Positions 8,462 through 16,988 are shown, counted from the stretch's first letter. The stretch: DNA of 64,000 nucleotides from JABCPE02 sp963520725 (GCA_963520725.1 CAUQSG010000001.1:55748-119747); one strand, 5' to 3'. The notes: generated from the letters alone by a model not told the origin. Made by a program: numbers and translations.

Positions 8462-9385
8462 ATGCAGACAACTAACACCGTTCTTATGATAGAGCCTGTG
8501 GCGTTTGGCTATAATGCCCAGACTGCCGAGAACAACTATTTCCAAATAAACTCCGAGAATGAAAATACTCAGCTGAAAGCCTTGGCTGAGTTTAATGCTT
8601 TTGTGGAAAAACTTCGTTCCCACGGAATCAATGTTATCGTGGTTAAAGACACTCTGGAACCACATACGCCAGATTCTATTTTCCCGAACAACTGGGTGAG
8701 TTTCAGCCCAGAGGGAAGGGTAGTTCTCTATCCTATGTTCGCACCGAACCGAAGAGACGAACGCCGAATGGACATCATAGAAAAACTGAAAAATGAAGGT
8801 TTTGAGGTGAAAGAAATCATAGATTTCACTCAGTCCGAAAAGGAGAACAAGTTTTTGGAAGGAACGGGAAGCATCATTTTTGACCAAGATAATAAGATAG
8901 CATACGGCTCGGTTTCTGTCCGTTTGGATGAGGATTTGTTCCGTGAATTCTGCACGAAAATAGGCTTTAAACCTGTTGTTTTTCATTCGTATCAGACCAT
9001 AGACCAAAAGCGGATGCCTATCTATCATACCAATGTGATGATGTGTCTGGCGGATAAGTTTGCGGTGATTTGTCTCGATTGTATAGATGATGAAACGGAG
9101 CGAAAACAGGTGGAGGAAACGATAGAGAAAACAGGAAAAGAAATCATAGCCATCACCGAAGAGCAGATGCATAATTTTGCAGGAAATATGCTCCAGCTAC
9201 ATAACGACAAAGGAGATAAGTTTTTGATAATGAGCCAGACGGCATACGGCTCACTCACGCAGGAGCAGATAAAAAATATTGAAAAATACAGCGAAATCAT
9301 TTCTTCTGATTTGAGGACGATAGAAATCAACGGCGGCGGCGGTGCCAGATGTATGCTTGCGGAAGTGTTTTTACCAAAGAAATAG
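8462..9385 (+). CDS. ctlX: CtlX-type arginine-deiminase-related hydrolase
   Basis: 307 residues of the citrulline-utilisation hydrolase (CtlX) group within the arginine deiminase superfamily. Seen: start TTNTVLMIEPVAFGYNAQT, FPNNWVSFSPEGRVVLYPM followed by RRDERR, EGTGSIIFD, YHTNVMMCLADKFAV with the catalytic His, and a C-terminal nucleophile region INGGGGARCMLAEVF. This is the typical motif order of the family. It lies 13 nt after the other deiminase-fold gene and 18 nt before the DUF4253 gene. The physiological substrate has not been established for this group to my knowledge. Confidence 0.85.
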   Translation: MQTTNTVLMIEPVAFGYNAQTAENNYFQINSENENTQLKALAEFNAFVEKLRSHGINVIVVKDTLEPHTPDSIFPNNWVSFSPEGRVVLYPMFAPNRRDERRMDIIEKLKNEGFEVKEIIDFTQSEKENKFLEGTGSIIFDQDNKIAYGSVSVRLDEDLFREFCTKIGFKPVVFHSYQTIDQKRMPIYHTNVMMCLADKFAVICLDCIDDETERKQVEETIEKTGKEIIAITEEQMHNFAGNMLQLHNDKGDKFLIMSQTAYGSLTQEQIKNIEKYSEIISSDLRTIEINGGGGARCMLAEVFLPKK

Positions 9386-9403
9386 CAGAAAAAAGTTTTA
9401 ATC

Positions 9404-10159
9404 ATGACAGAAAACATCAAAAAGTTACAAGAGTTATTGGACTGCGAGGTCATTCCAGTTGCCCAAAATACAGCACCAAAACAATTGGTAGAAACTTATC
9501 TAAATCTTTGGAAGGAAGGCAAAGAGCAGAAATTCACGCCCGTGATAGTGACGGCGGATGATATATTGCTCGAAAAATTTGAATTAGATTTGAAGGATTT
9601 GGACTTGCCTTTTACAAAGGAAGGTATGAAAACTTATCGTGAAAAAATCCTTGCTGAAGCGCAGAAACTGAACGGAGCCGATTTTTACAAAGAAGAGAAA
9701 AAAGAGCTTTTGGGAGAGGTTTCTGCCGATGAAATCCACTGGGAAGTGCCAGAGGGTGAGGTGCTGATGTTTAGTGCTTATTTGGATATTAACTATGATG
9801 ATGAGAGCAAAAGCACGATAAAAAAAGATGTAGTCATCGTAAAACTTCCGACAGAAAAATCCTATGAAGCCTTTGCGTGGCTGCCGATGGGCGGGTTTAA
9901 TGACTGTCCGTTTCCAGCCGAAATGACCGCGATGGCAAAATATTGGTACGAAAAACACGGAGCAGAATTGGCGACAATCACCTATGATACAGCTGAATTT
10001 TACCTAAACCAGCCAGTTTCTGATAAAGAAGTCTTGGTGGAGCTTGCCATAGAGCAGTATCTTTTTGATGTGGATATCGTGGAGCAGGGCGTGGGCGATG
10101 TGGAATCCCTTGTGGAGACGCTTTATCAAAACAAGCAGTGGTATTTTTGGTGGGATTAA
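9404..10159 (+). CDS. DUF4253-domain protein
   Basis: 251-residue soluble protein without a signal peptide. The second half carries what I recognise as the DUF4253 signature: WLPMGGFNDCPFPAEM, then YWYEKHGAELATITYDTAEF, then a run ending QWYFWWD. The domain occurs in many bacteria, sometimes near toxin or immunity genes, and has no known activity. It follows the ctlX-like gene by 18 nt and precedes the aspartyl protease, so it lies on the border between conserved genes and the AT-rich island. Confidence 0.8.
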   Translation: MTENIKKLQELLDCEVIPVAQNTAPKQLVETYLNLWKEGKEQKFTPVIVTADDILLEKFELDLKDLDLPFTKEGMKTYREKILAEAQKLNGADFYKEEKKELLGEVSADEIHWEVPEGEVLMFSAYLDINYDDESKSTIKKDVVIVKLPTEKSYEAFAWLPMGGFNDCPFPAEMTAMAKYWYEKHGAELATITYDTAEFYLNQPVSDKEVLVELAIEQYLFDVDIVEQGVGDVESLVETLYQNKQWYFWWD

Positions 10160-10175
10160 ACTAAAAATGGGAAAC

Positions 10176-11342
10176 ATGAAAAACAATATTATCAAAGGAA
10201 TAATCTTTTTAATGGGATTGTTTGAAGTTCAGGCTCAGGATGTTACACTTCCATTTGAATTGTATGAAAATAAATATATTTTGATAAAACTTCCTACAGA
10301 GAAGGATAGTTTGACATTTTATTTTGATACAGGAGCTACAACCACATTACTCGACAAGGAGACAGCAGGTAAGTTTGGGCTAAAAGCAAATTATCAACAG
10401 AAAGTTTCAGGAGCAGGAGGAGAAAAGATATATGATGTAGTTTTGAATCAAAAAATTTTCCTTACCAAAGATAAAAGTATAGATGGAGTACATTTCGTAC
10501 TTGAAGATTTATCAAGGCTAAAAAGTCTTTTGGAGAAGCCTTTTGATGGGATTATAGGTAATGACATTATCAAAAATTATGTCACCAAAATAGATTTTAA
10601 GAAAAAACAAATAGAATTATACAAGGATTCTATGCCCGAAAAGGAAGGGTTCACAGGGATTTCTTTTAATTTTAAAAATAATATACCGATACCTCAGTTT
10701 CCTATTACAGTAGAAATGGATGGTGGATGGAAGTTTTCAGGAGATGTTTTTTTTGATAGTGGGGCAGGGCTTTCATTACTTTTTAATGCACCATTTGTAG
10801 AGGAAAATTTCCTTACTTATAAGTTGGGTAAAAGTTTCGTTACTGATTCAAACAACCTTAGTAATAAGACCAAAACAATAAATACTAAAATCAAAAGAAT
10901 AAAACTAGGAAGTTTCACATTTGATAATGTTCCAGTTGCTTTATCCTCTGATAAAGAGGGTGTAAGTTCTTATAAAGAATATTTGGGGATTTTGGGGAGT
11001 GAGATTATCAATCGTTTTGATATTATTCTGGATTACAAGGATATGATATTGTATGTAAAACCTAATCATTTATATAACAATAAGTTTGAAATCCCAGTAA
11101 GTCCCATTAAATTGAAAAAATCTGAAAATGGAATTTTAATTTCCAGCGTGGTTGAAAACTCAGAAGCAGAAAAATTGGGACTAAAAGAAGGGCAGAAAAT
11201 AATATCCATAAACGGCAAGGTTACTAATGATATAGCAGTTTATCGTAAAATGCTGAGTCAAAAGAACAAAAATGTTGTCATAAAATATCTGGATGGTGAA
11301 GAAGAAAAAAAAATCAAATTAAAGTTAAAAGAACTTCTATAA
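10176..11342 (+). CDS. Secreted retropepsin-like aspartyl protease with PDZ domain
   Basis: Signal peptide (MKNNIIKGIIFLMGLFEVQAQ), then two aspartyl-protease lobes: the first catalytic motif YFDTGATTTLLD near residue 46, the second FFDSGAGLSLLF near 190. ILGSEIINRFDIILDY follows. The last 90 residues form a PDZ domain (NGILISSVVENSEAEKLGL, GQKIISING). Two-lobed aspartyl protease plus PDZ is common in Bacteroidota, and the protein should act in the periplasm. ATG 10176 is chosen for the best signal peptide; ATG 10167 is nine bases upstream in frame. A strong hairpin terminator follows at once. Confidence 0.88.
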   Translation: MKNNIIKGIIFLMGLFEVQAQDVTLPFELYENKYILIKLPTEKDSLTFYFDTGATTTLLDKETAGKFGLKANYQQKVSGAGGEKIYDVVLNQKIFLTKDKSIDGVHFVLEDLSRLKSLLEKPFDGIIGNDIIKNYVTKIDFKKKQIELYKDSMPEKEGFTGISFNFKNNIPIPQFPITVEMDGGWKFSGDVFFDSGAGLSLLFNAPFVEENFLTYKLGKSFVTDSNNLSNKTKTINTKIKRIKLGSFTFDNVPVALSSDKEGVSSYKEYLGILGSEIINRFDIILDYKDMILYVKPNHLYNNKFEIPVSPIKLKKSENGILISSVVENSEAEKLGLKEGQKIISINGKVTNDIAVYRKMLSQKNKNVVIKYLDGEEEKKIKLKLKELL

Positions 11343-11348
11343 ATACAT

Positions 11349-11384
11349 AAAATCTCCACTGCTAAAATAGTGGAGATTTTTATT
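11349..11384 (+). terminator. Rho-independent terminator after the aspartyl protease gene
   Basis: Perfect 12-bp stem (AAAATCTCCACT / AGTGGAGATTTT) with an 8-nt loop, followed by a T-rich stretch, 6 nt after the protease stop codon. Confidence 0.85.
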
Positions 11385-11532
11385 TAAATTTCCGAAATAA
11401 TTAGAAAAACATAAACGAGAGTTCACTGAAACTTTGCTAAAGAAACGCCGAAGCAAAAACAAAAGTTCATACAAAAACGGATAAAGTAAATTATTTAAAT
11501 AAAAAATAAAGAAAAAGAAGAAAAATATTATA
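11385..11532. other. Intergenic stretch without a convincing gene
   Basis: About 150 bases after the terminator. A short basic frame of 27 codons (11402 onward, rich in Lys, Arg and Ser) has no start codon and no recognisable family. It could be a remnant of a removed gene. No promoter box matches TAnnTTTG exactly. Confidence 0.4.
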
Positions 11533-11897
11533 ATGAAAATAAAAAACTACATATATTTTTTATTGCTATATCAGTATTTACAGCGAGTGCTTATTTTGAT
11601 ATAAAAAATAAAGAAAATTTTATAAAATATAATAAACCTGTTAAAGTATATATTCTTAATATTCATAGGTTTGCAAAATCATCATCTACTTGCGATATTA
11701 AATATAATAATAGAATATACAAAGGAATACCTTACCCAGGCAAATTAAAAGAGGGCGAGTATAGTGATGATATTTTTTATTATGATGAAGAAGAGGATGC
11801 TATATTTGTAGGGAAAATAGAATATAAGATTATATATATCTTACTGTGTTTATCTTTCTTTTTTCTGTTTTTATGGCTGAAAAGTATATGGAAGTAA
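11533..11897 (+). pseudogene. Two-helix membrane protein broken by a frameshift in a T tract
   Basis: The open frame from 11499 to the TAA at 11895-11897 has 132 sense codons but no ATG, GTG or TTG. An ATG at 11533 lies in another frame and runs into the T6 tract at 11556-11561. Adding one T there would give a coherent 121-residue protein (MKIKNYIYFFIAISVFTASA...). That protein has an N-terminal helix, a middle region (CDIKYNNRIYKGIPYPGK, then EGEYSDDIFYYDEEEDAIFV) and a C-terminal helix (IIYILLCLSFFFLFLWL). The layout resembles DUF3592-type proteins, but only loosely. It may be a pseudogene, a phase-variable gene or a sequencing error. Confidence 0.6.
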
Positions 11898-11910
11898 AAT
11901 AATATCCCAA

Positions 11911-12246
11911 ATGAAAACAAAACGAATTTTATCAGTAACCATTATAATAGGATTTATAATAACGATGATTGTAATTCAAATTGATAGAAAGATTCATGAA
12001 CGAGATATGTATGAATCAGAAATAAAAGGAATTCTTTGGAAAATAGTTTTAAAAAAAGGAGGACATCATTATTATTACGATAAGTATAATAAAAGGGAGT
12101 ATTTTATAGATGATGATTTTTTTCAAGACAGAAGTGAAAAAAATATAGTAATAGGAGATTCTATATATAAACCTTCCCATAGTAAAGAGATTTATATTTA
12201 TAGAAAAGTAAATAATAAGTACAAATTGATTGTTGAAAGTAGATGA
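11911..12246 (+). CDS. Membrane-anchored orphan protein
   Basis: 111 residues with one N-terminal hydrophobic segment (ILSVTIIIGFIITMIVIQI) and then a polar, Lys- and Tyr-rich domain with VIGDSIYKPSHSKEIYIYR. It is probably anchored in the inner membrane with the domain outside. I recognise no family with a known role, although the VGDSIYK-type segment is familiar from small Bacteroidota hypothetical proteins. It starts 13 nt after the broken two-helix gene. Base composition is far more AT-rich than the flanking housekeeping genes. Confidence 0.7.
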   Translation: MKTKRILSVTIIIGFIITMIVIQIDRKIHERDMYESEIKGILWKIVLKKGGHHYYYDKYNKREYFIDDDFFQDRSEKNIVIGDSIYKPSHSKEIYIYRKVNNKYKLIVESR

Positions 12247-12326
12247 TTTTTCAAATGAGCTTGGTTTAATATGAGTGAAATCTAACATTTTGATAAATAG
12301 GGAATAAAATATAAAACTATAATATA

Positions 12327-12674
12327 ATGAGAAGAAAAATAATAGCATTGTTATCTGGGTTTGTATTATCTGGATGTCATGTTATAGTTGATGGCTTTGA
12401 AGATACAGAAACAAAAGAAGCCAAAAAACTTTATGTCATATCTGACCTTAGGTTCAAAACCTTTATTTATAATAATGGTAGTGATAGTGTATTTATAAAA
12501 ACACCTTTTGAGAAAGGCTTTAAAAAAATGGAAGTAGATGCTATTAATGAAAAAAATGAATATAATATGAAAATATCGGATCCTAAATATTATAGAAAAA
12601 TAAAAAAAGATACCATAATCATAAAAGTAGGAAATAAGATAGAGAAATATGTAATGATAAACAACAAGAAGTAA
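12327..12674 (+). CDS. Putative lipoprotein, unknown function
   Basis: 115 residues with a lipoprotein signal (MRRKIIALLSGFVLSGC, lipobox LSGC with Cys at 17), followed by an acidic-then-basic mature domain of about 95 residues. No recognisable motif. It lies in the AT-rich orphan island between two other small envelope proteins. The lipobox and consistent reading frame support a real gene, but no function can be given. Confidence 0.7.
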   Translation: MRRKIIALLSGFVLSGCHVIVDGFEDTETKEAKKLYVISDLRFKTFIYNNGSDSVFIKTPFEKGFKKMEVDAINEKNEYNMKISDPKYYRKIKKDTIIIKVGNKIEKYVMINNKK

Positions 12675-12748
12675 TATAATAATTTTCCAATATATTGTTT
12701 TTACTCATCAGGATCTTTTATTTAAATTTTTAAAACGATTACGAAAAC

Positions 12749-12806
12749 AATAACATCATATGAAATATATCAAAACCAGTGTAAATAAAATATTGTTAGC
12801 GGTATT
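12749..12806 (+). repeat. Duplicated leader, copy A
   Basis: 58 nt covering the last 11 bases upstream and the first 15 codons of the 12760 gene. It matches 13404-13461 at 52 of 58 positions by my hand alignment, without gaps. After the repeat the two genes are unrelated. Confidence 0.85.
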
Positions 12807-13356
12807 ATTATGTTTGTGTTTAGGTTGTGAGAAAAAGAGTGCTTTGCCTCAAAATAACCCCATAAATAACGAACTAAATGATATAAACATACATGCATTA
12901 CATGCAGAGGGAAACGATAATAATTTTTTAATCACTATAAATCTTGAAAATAAAAGCAATGAATACTACTGCATGATATATGATTATGAGGGAAATTTAT
13001 ATAAAAGAACATATCCTAAAATAAAGAATGTAAATGAAGATGAGGTTGAAATCAGTTACTATCCTTTTTATAGTGAAATTGTAAGTAAACATCTTGAGGA
13101 ACAAGAAGATAGAGATCCACCTGTAATATCATCAGATGATTTTATTTTTTTAATAATTAGTCCTCATAAAAAAGAAGAAATTACACTCTCAATAAAATAT
13201 GACTTATTGAAAAAATATGAAACAAAAAGATTAAAATTGTATTTCTCAAAATATAAAAATGAAGACTCTTTAAAATCCAAATTTATCAGAATTTCTCCTA
13301 CAAAAGATGTTATGTCATACTATAATTTTAAAGAGAAGTTGATAGAAATTAGGTAA
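12760..13356 (+). CDS. Putative lipoprotein with a duplicated leader
   Basis: 198 residues with a lipoprotein signal (MKYIKTSVNKILLAVLLCLCLGC; Cys at 23 is the best lipidation site). The mature domain begins with NHALHAEG-like polar sequence and has beta-rich character. It resembles an extracytoplasmic beta-sandwich, but that is inference only. The first 15 codons and the upstream bases are nearly identical to those of the gene at 13415, although the mature parts differ. No family recognised. Confidence 0.7.
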   Translation: MKYIKTSVNKILLAVLLCLCLGCEKKSALPQNNPINNELNDINIHALHAEGNDNNFLITINLENKSNEYYCMIYDYEGNLYKRTYPKIKNVNEDEVEISYYPFYSEIVSKHLEEQEDRDPPVISSDDFIFLIISPHKKEEITLSIKYDLLKKYETKRLKLYFSKYKNEDSLKSKFIRISPTKDVMSYYNFKEKLIEIR

Positions 13357-13403
13357 TCTTCCATTTTTATCCATATAAAACTTTATTAGTTAAATTAAAA
13401 AAT

Positions 13404-13461
13404 AATAACGCCATATGAAGTATATTAAAACCAAAGTAAATAAAATATTGTTAGCGGTATT
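13404..13461 (+). repeat. Duplicated leader, copy B
   Basis: Second copy of the 58-nt leader at 12749-12806, again covering the start codon and the first codons of a gene. Six substitutions, no gaps. Confidence 0.85.
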
Positions 13462-13735
13462 GGCGATTGTATTAATAATATTACTACTAATATATGAAGA
13501 AAATCGAACTTATGAGAATAAGGGTGAGTATCTCATAAATAAAATTGAAAATTTTAGAATAAAAAATAAAAGATTACCAAATACAGTATTAGAATTAGGA
13601 GAGAAAGAGCCAATGAACCAAGGTCCATATTATGAGAAAAAAGATAGTGTTAATTATATAATATATTTTAACATTGGTTTTGATGAAGCTAAAATATATT
13701 ATTCTGAAACAAAAAAATGGGTGAACAAACCATAA
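13415..13735 (+). CDS. Membrane-anchored orphan protein with a duplicated leader
   Basis: 106 residues: basic N-terminus shared with the 12760 gene (MKYIKTKVNKILLAVLA), then a longer hydrophobic helix (VLAIVLIILLLIYEE) without a Cys. It should therefore be membrane-anchored rather than lipidated. The outer domain of about 75 residues includes RLPNTVLELGEKEPMNQGPYYEKK, a pattern often seen in small pilin-like or secreted orphan proteins, but no family is certain. It lies 58 nt after the paired lipoprotein gene. Confidence 0.65.
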   Translation: MKYIKTKVNKILLAVLAIVLIILLLIYEENRTYENKGEYLINKIENFRIKNKRLPNTVLELGEKEPMNQGPYYEKKDSVNYIIYFNIGFDEAKIYYSETKKWVNKP

Positions 13736-13812
13736 AACCAAGCGTATTAAGGTGAGTGATAATTACTTTTGAAATATGTAGCAAATATAAAATTAGCAGG
13801 CAGATAAAGTAT

Positions 13813-14079
13813 ATGAATAAAATAACAAATATTAAAATAACAAAAGAGGAATATAAAAATATATCAAAATATACAGCAATACCAATAGGAATTGTTTTTC
13901 TTGAAGAGAAAAAAGGGTGTTATCTACAAGGAAATAAAGAAGATTTTGAAAAGTTATTAGATAGATTGTCTAATTATTTTGTTGAACATGGGATAGATAA
14001 AAAAGAGGAAATTAATGCAATAGGATATAATATAGAAAGGCTAATAGATAAATTATCAATTATATATGATGAAAATTAA
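13813..14079 (+). CDS. Small soluble orphan protein
   Basis: 88 residues from ATG 13813 (a GTG 57 nt upstream could extend it). Charged alpha-helical sequence without signal peptide or membrane segment, containing IGIVFLEEKKGCYLQG and a helical tail. It is the last gene of the AT-rich island before a hairpin terminator. Its cytoplasmic nature differs from the exported neighbours, and it could be a small regulatory or immunity-type protein, but nothing in the sequence proves this. Confidence 0.55.
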   Translation: MNKITNIKITKEEYKNISKYTAIPIGIVFLEEKKGCYLQGNKEDFEKLLDRLSNYFVEHGIDKKEEINAIGYNIERLIDKLSIIYDEN

Positions 14080-14124
14080 AAAGAGAGATTGGCAATCCTC
14101 CAAATGTATTTTTCACTCACAATA

Positions 14125-14156
14125 AAAATCTCCTTATCAAAATGATGAGGAGATTT
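14125..14156. terminator. Bidirectional terminator between the island and aroQ
   Basis: Long stem AAAATCTCCT...AGGAGATTTT with further pairing inside, flanked by A-rich and T-rich runs. It lies between the convergent 13813 gene and aroQ and can serve both. The stem sequence is similar to the terminator at 11349. Confidence 0.8.
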
Positions 14157-14173
14157 TAGTTAAATTAAAAATT

Positions 14174-14581
14174 TTATTTCAAACTTAAAACAGCCAGTCT
14201 GTAGCCATCTAGCCCAAATCCAGAGATGACACCACTGCAATGAGCCGCAGTTACCGATTTTTGTCTAAATTCTTCTCTCGCATAGATATTGCTGATGTGG
14301 ACTTCTATTTTTGGTTTTTGAATGTTTCTGAGACAATCCGCAATCGCATAAGAGTAATGCGTATAGGCAGCAGGATTGATGATAAGAGCCTCGTAATCAT
14401 CTTCTTGCAGCCTGTTGATGATTTCTCCCTCTACATTGGATTGGAAAAATAGAATCTCATCTTCGGGAAATTTTTCCTTTAGATTTTCTAAAAAATCAAC
14501 CATAGAAACCATGCCATAAATTTTAGGCTCACGAGTTCCAAGGAGGTTTAGATTAGGACCGTTGAGGATTAGAATTTTCAT
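14174..14581 (-). CDS. aroQ: 3-dehydroquinate dehydratase, type II
   Basis: Third step of the shikimate pathway: 3-dehydroquinate to 3-dehydroshikimate in the cytosol. The 135 residues match the compact type II enzyme. Seen: ILILNGPNLNLLGTREPKIYG with the catalytic Arg/Tyr region at the N-terminus, LIINPAAYTHYSYAIADCL, and EVHISNIYAREEFRQKS with the catalytic His. SGFGLDGYRLAV is at the C-terminus. It lies 4 nt after lon on the same strand and is probably transcribed with it. Confidence 0.95.
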   Translation of the reverse strand: MKILILNGPNLNLLGTREPKIYGMVSMVDFLENLKEKFPEDEILFFQSNVEGEIINRLQEDDYEALIINPAAYTHYSYAIADCLRNIQKPKIEVHISNIYAREEFRQKSVTAAHCSGVISGFGLDGYRLAVLSLK

Positions 14582-14585
14582 ACCA

Positions 14586-16988
14586 TTATTTTTTTTCTAA
14601 AGCTAAATCTACTACTTCTTTCATCGTTTTCACATAATGGATTTTTAAATCCTTGAAATACTCTCCCTTGATATCTTCCACATCTTTTCTGTTTTCCTCG
14701 CAGAGAATCACTTCTTTCACGCCTGAGCGAACCGCCGCCAAGAGTTTTTCCTTAATTCCTCCCACAGGAAGAACTTTTCCTCTCAGGGTAATTTCACCTG
14801 TCATTGCCAGATGAGGTCTTACTTTTCGGTTGGTGTAGCTGGATACCATAGAAGTAAGCATCGCAATTCCCGCAGAAGGGCCGTCTTTCGGTGTAGCGCC
14901 TTCTGGGACATGGATATGGATATTTTTACTCTCTATATTCTCCGTGTCTATTCCCAGTTCCTTATGTTTTGCTTTGATGTATTCCAACGCCAAAGTAGCA
15001 CTTTCTTTCATCACTGTTCCTAAATTTCCTGTCATACTGAGAGTTCCTTTTCCATTGGATAAAATACTCTCAATGAACAAAATATCTCCTCCCACACTTG
15101 TCCAAGCCAGACCTGTCACTACGCCTGTTTCATTGGTGGTTTCAGAAACGGCTTTGCTCATAGGAACCCCTAAAATTTCATCAATTTTTTTGATGCTGAT
15201 TTTAGGGTCGTATTCTTTATTCATCGTGATTTGTAGCGCCACCCAGCGGGCAATAGCCGCCAAGTTTTTTTCTAATCTTCTCACACCACTTTCCCTTGTG
15301 TGGGCTTCTATGATGTGTTTTAGTTCTTTTGAACCTAATTTTAATTCTTGCGCAGACAGCCCGTGTTCGTGGATTTGTTTTTTCAGCAGGTGTCTTTTAG
15401 CGATTTCTACTTTTTCTTCCAAAGTATATCCCGAAAGGTTGATGATTTCCATTCGGTCAAGAAGCGCCCTTTGGATGGTAGAAAGGCTGTTTGCTGTGGC
15501 GATGAACATTACCTTTGATAAGTCATAGCCTATTTCTAAGTAATTATCGTAAAAGCTGTTATTCTGTTCAGGGTCAAGGACTTCCAGCAGGGCAGAAGAT
15601 GGGTCTCCGTGAGTTCCCGTGCCGAGCTTGTCTATTTCATCTAGAACAATGACAGGATTAGAAGTTCCAGCCTTTTTGATGGATTGGAGAATACGCCCAG
15701 CCATGGCGCCAATGTAGGTTTTTCTGTGTCCTCGTATTTCGCTTTCATCGTGCAGACCGCCCAAGGAGAGGCGAATGTATTTTCTTCCCAAAGCATCTGC
15801 TACGGACTTTCCTAAGGAAGTTTTTCCAACACCAGGAGGCCCTACAAGGCAGAGAATAGGCGATTTCATATTGTTTTTGAGTTTCAGAACAGCCATGTGT
15901 TCCAGAACTCTTTTCTTGATGTCTTCCAGCCCAAAGTGGTCTCTGTTGAGAACAGCCTCTGCCTTTGGAAGGTCAAAAGTATCTTTGGTATAATTTTCCC
16001 AAGGCAAGTCTGTGAAGAAATCCAGGTAATTTCTCTGTACATTATAGTCAGGCGAGTTCGGGTTGTGTCTTTGCAGACGGTTGATTTCCTTATTGAAATG
16101 ATTTTCTATTTCCTCACTCCATTTTATTTTTTTCGCTTTGGCTTTCAGTTCTTCTATATCATTTTCAGTTCCTCCACCCAGCTCTTCCTGAATGGTTTTA
16201 ATCTGCTGATTTAGAAAATATTCCCTCTGATGTTTGTCTAATTCCTTAGTGGTTTTCTGATGGATTTTATTTCTTAATTCCAGTTTTTTGAAATCTTCCT
16301 GCAGGAGTTCATAGCATTTTCTTGCACGGATGGAAAGGCTTTTTTCTTCTAGCAGTTTTTGTTTGTTTATTGTGGAGAAATTGCCATTCACGCAGATGAA
16401 ATTTAGCAAATCTTCTGCTCCATCTATGTTTTTAATAGCGAAATTAGCCGCGTTAGGAATGTTCGGGTCAAGCTCTATTATTTTTAGTGCTAAATCTTTG
16501 ATATTGTCTATCAGTGCATAAAATTCCTCTTTGTTCTTCGGCGAAGAATCTCTCATTTTCTGTATTTCTGCTCTGAAAAACGGCTCTGTGGAAATGTAGT
16601 TTTTCACACGGAAACGGTGCACACCACGAGTGATGGCGGTGATATTTCCATTAGGAAGTTTGATGATTTTGATAATCCTCGAAATCGTCCCTATGGAGTT
16701 CAAGTCACCGATTTTTGGTGTTTCTACATCAGAGTTTTTCTGACAGATGACACCTATGTATTCCTTGTTATTATAGGCTTCTTCCAGCAGTTTTATAGAT
16801 TTTCCTCTTCCAGCAGTGATGGGAATCACCACATTAGGAAACATCACCATATTTTTCACAGGCAAAATAGGAAAAGACTCTTGCTCTTCGTTTGGCTGTT
16901 CGTTTTTATCGTGAATTTCTTCGGTTATAACACTGAAACCATCGTCCATAAGACTTTCAAAAGAGATATCTTCAAATTCTTCTATCAT
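14586..16988 (-). CDS. lon: ATP-dependent protease Lon
   Basis: Cytosolic AAA+ serine protease that removes damaged and short-lived regulatory proteins. The 800 residues contain the N-terminal substrate-binding LON domain (FPILPVKNMVMFPNVVIP, about 40-240) and the AAA+ module with Walker A GPPGVGKTS near 382 and Walker B VIVLDEIDK. The C-terminal protease domain has the catalytic Ser in DGPSAGIAM near 704 and the catalytic Lys in GIKEKLLAAVRSG near 745, so all active-site residues are intact. No exact TAnnTTTG box is present in the 177-nt upstream gap. That gap contains a TGACA-AAA-TGTCA palindrome at 17015 and a weak sigma-54-like element at 17084. Confidence 0.97.
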   Translation of the reverse strand: MIEEFEDISFESLMDDGFSVITEEIHDKNEQPNEEQESFPILPVKNMVMFPNVVIPITAGRGKSIKLLEEAYNNKEYIGVICQKNSDVETPKIGDLNSIGTISRIIKIIKLPNGNITAITRGVHRFRVKNYISTEPFFRAEIQKMRDSSPKNKEEFYALIDNIKDLALKIIELDPNIPNAANFAIKNIDGAEDLLNFICVNGNFSTINKQKLLEEKSLSIRARKCYELLQEDFKKLELRNKIHQKTTKELDKHQREYFLNQQIKTIQEELGGGTENDIEELKAKAKKIKWSEEIENHFNKEINRLQRHNPNSPDYNVQRNYLDFFTDLPWENYTKDTFDLPKAEAVLNRDHFGLEDIKKRVLEHMAVLKLKNNMKSPILCLVGPPGVGKTSLGKSVADALGRKYIRLSLGGLHDESEIRGHRKTYIGAMAGRILQSIKKAGTSNPVIVLDEIDKLGTGTHGDPSSALLEVLDPEQNNSFYDNYLEIGYDLSKVMFIATANSLSTIQRALLDRMEIINLSGYTLEEKVEIAKRHLLKKQIHEHGLSAQELKLGSKELKHIIEAHTRESGVRRLEKNLAAIARWVALQITMNKEYDPKISIKKIDEILGVPMSKAVSETTNETGVVTGLAWTSVGGDILFIESILSNGKGTLSMTGNLGTVMKESATLALEYIKAKHKELGIDTENIESKNIHIHVPEGATPKDGPSAGIAMLTSMVSSYTNRKVRPHLAMTGEITLRGKVLPVGGIKEKLLAAVRSGVKEVILCEENRKDVEDIKGEYFKDLKIHYVKTMKEVVDLALEKK

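Noticed and set aside
8453..9172. 239-codon open frame on the minus strand
   Set aside because: Fully antisense to the ctlX-like gene, whose catalytic motifs are clear. Low-complexity aromatic sequence and no family.
14944..15528. 194-codon open frame on the plus strand
   Set aside because: Antisense to lon, which is complete with all catalytic residues.
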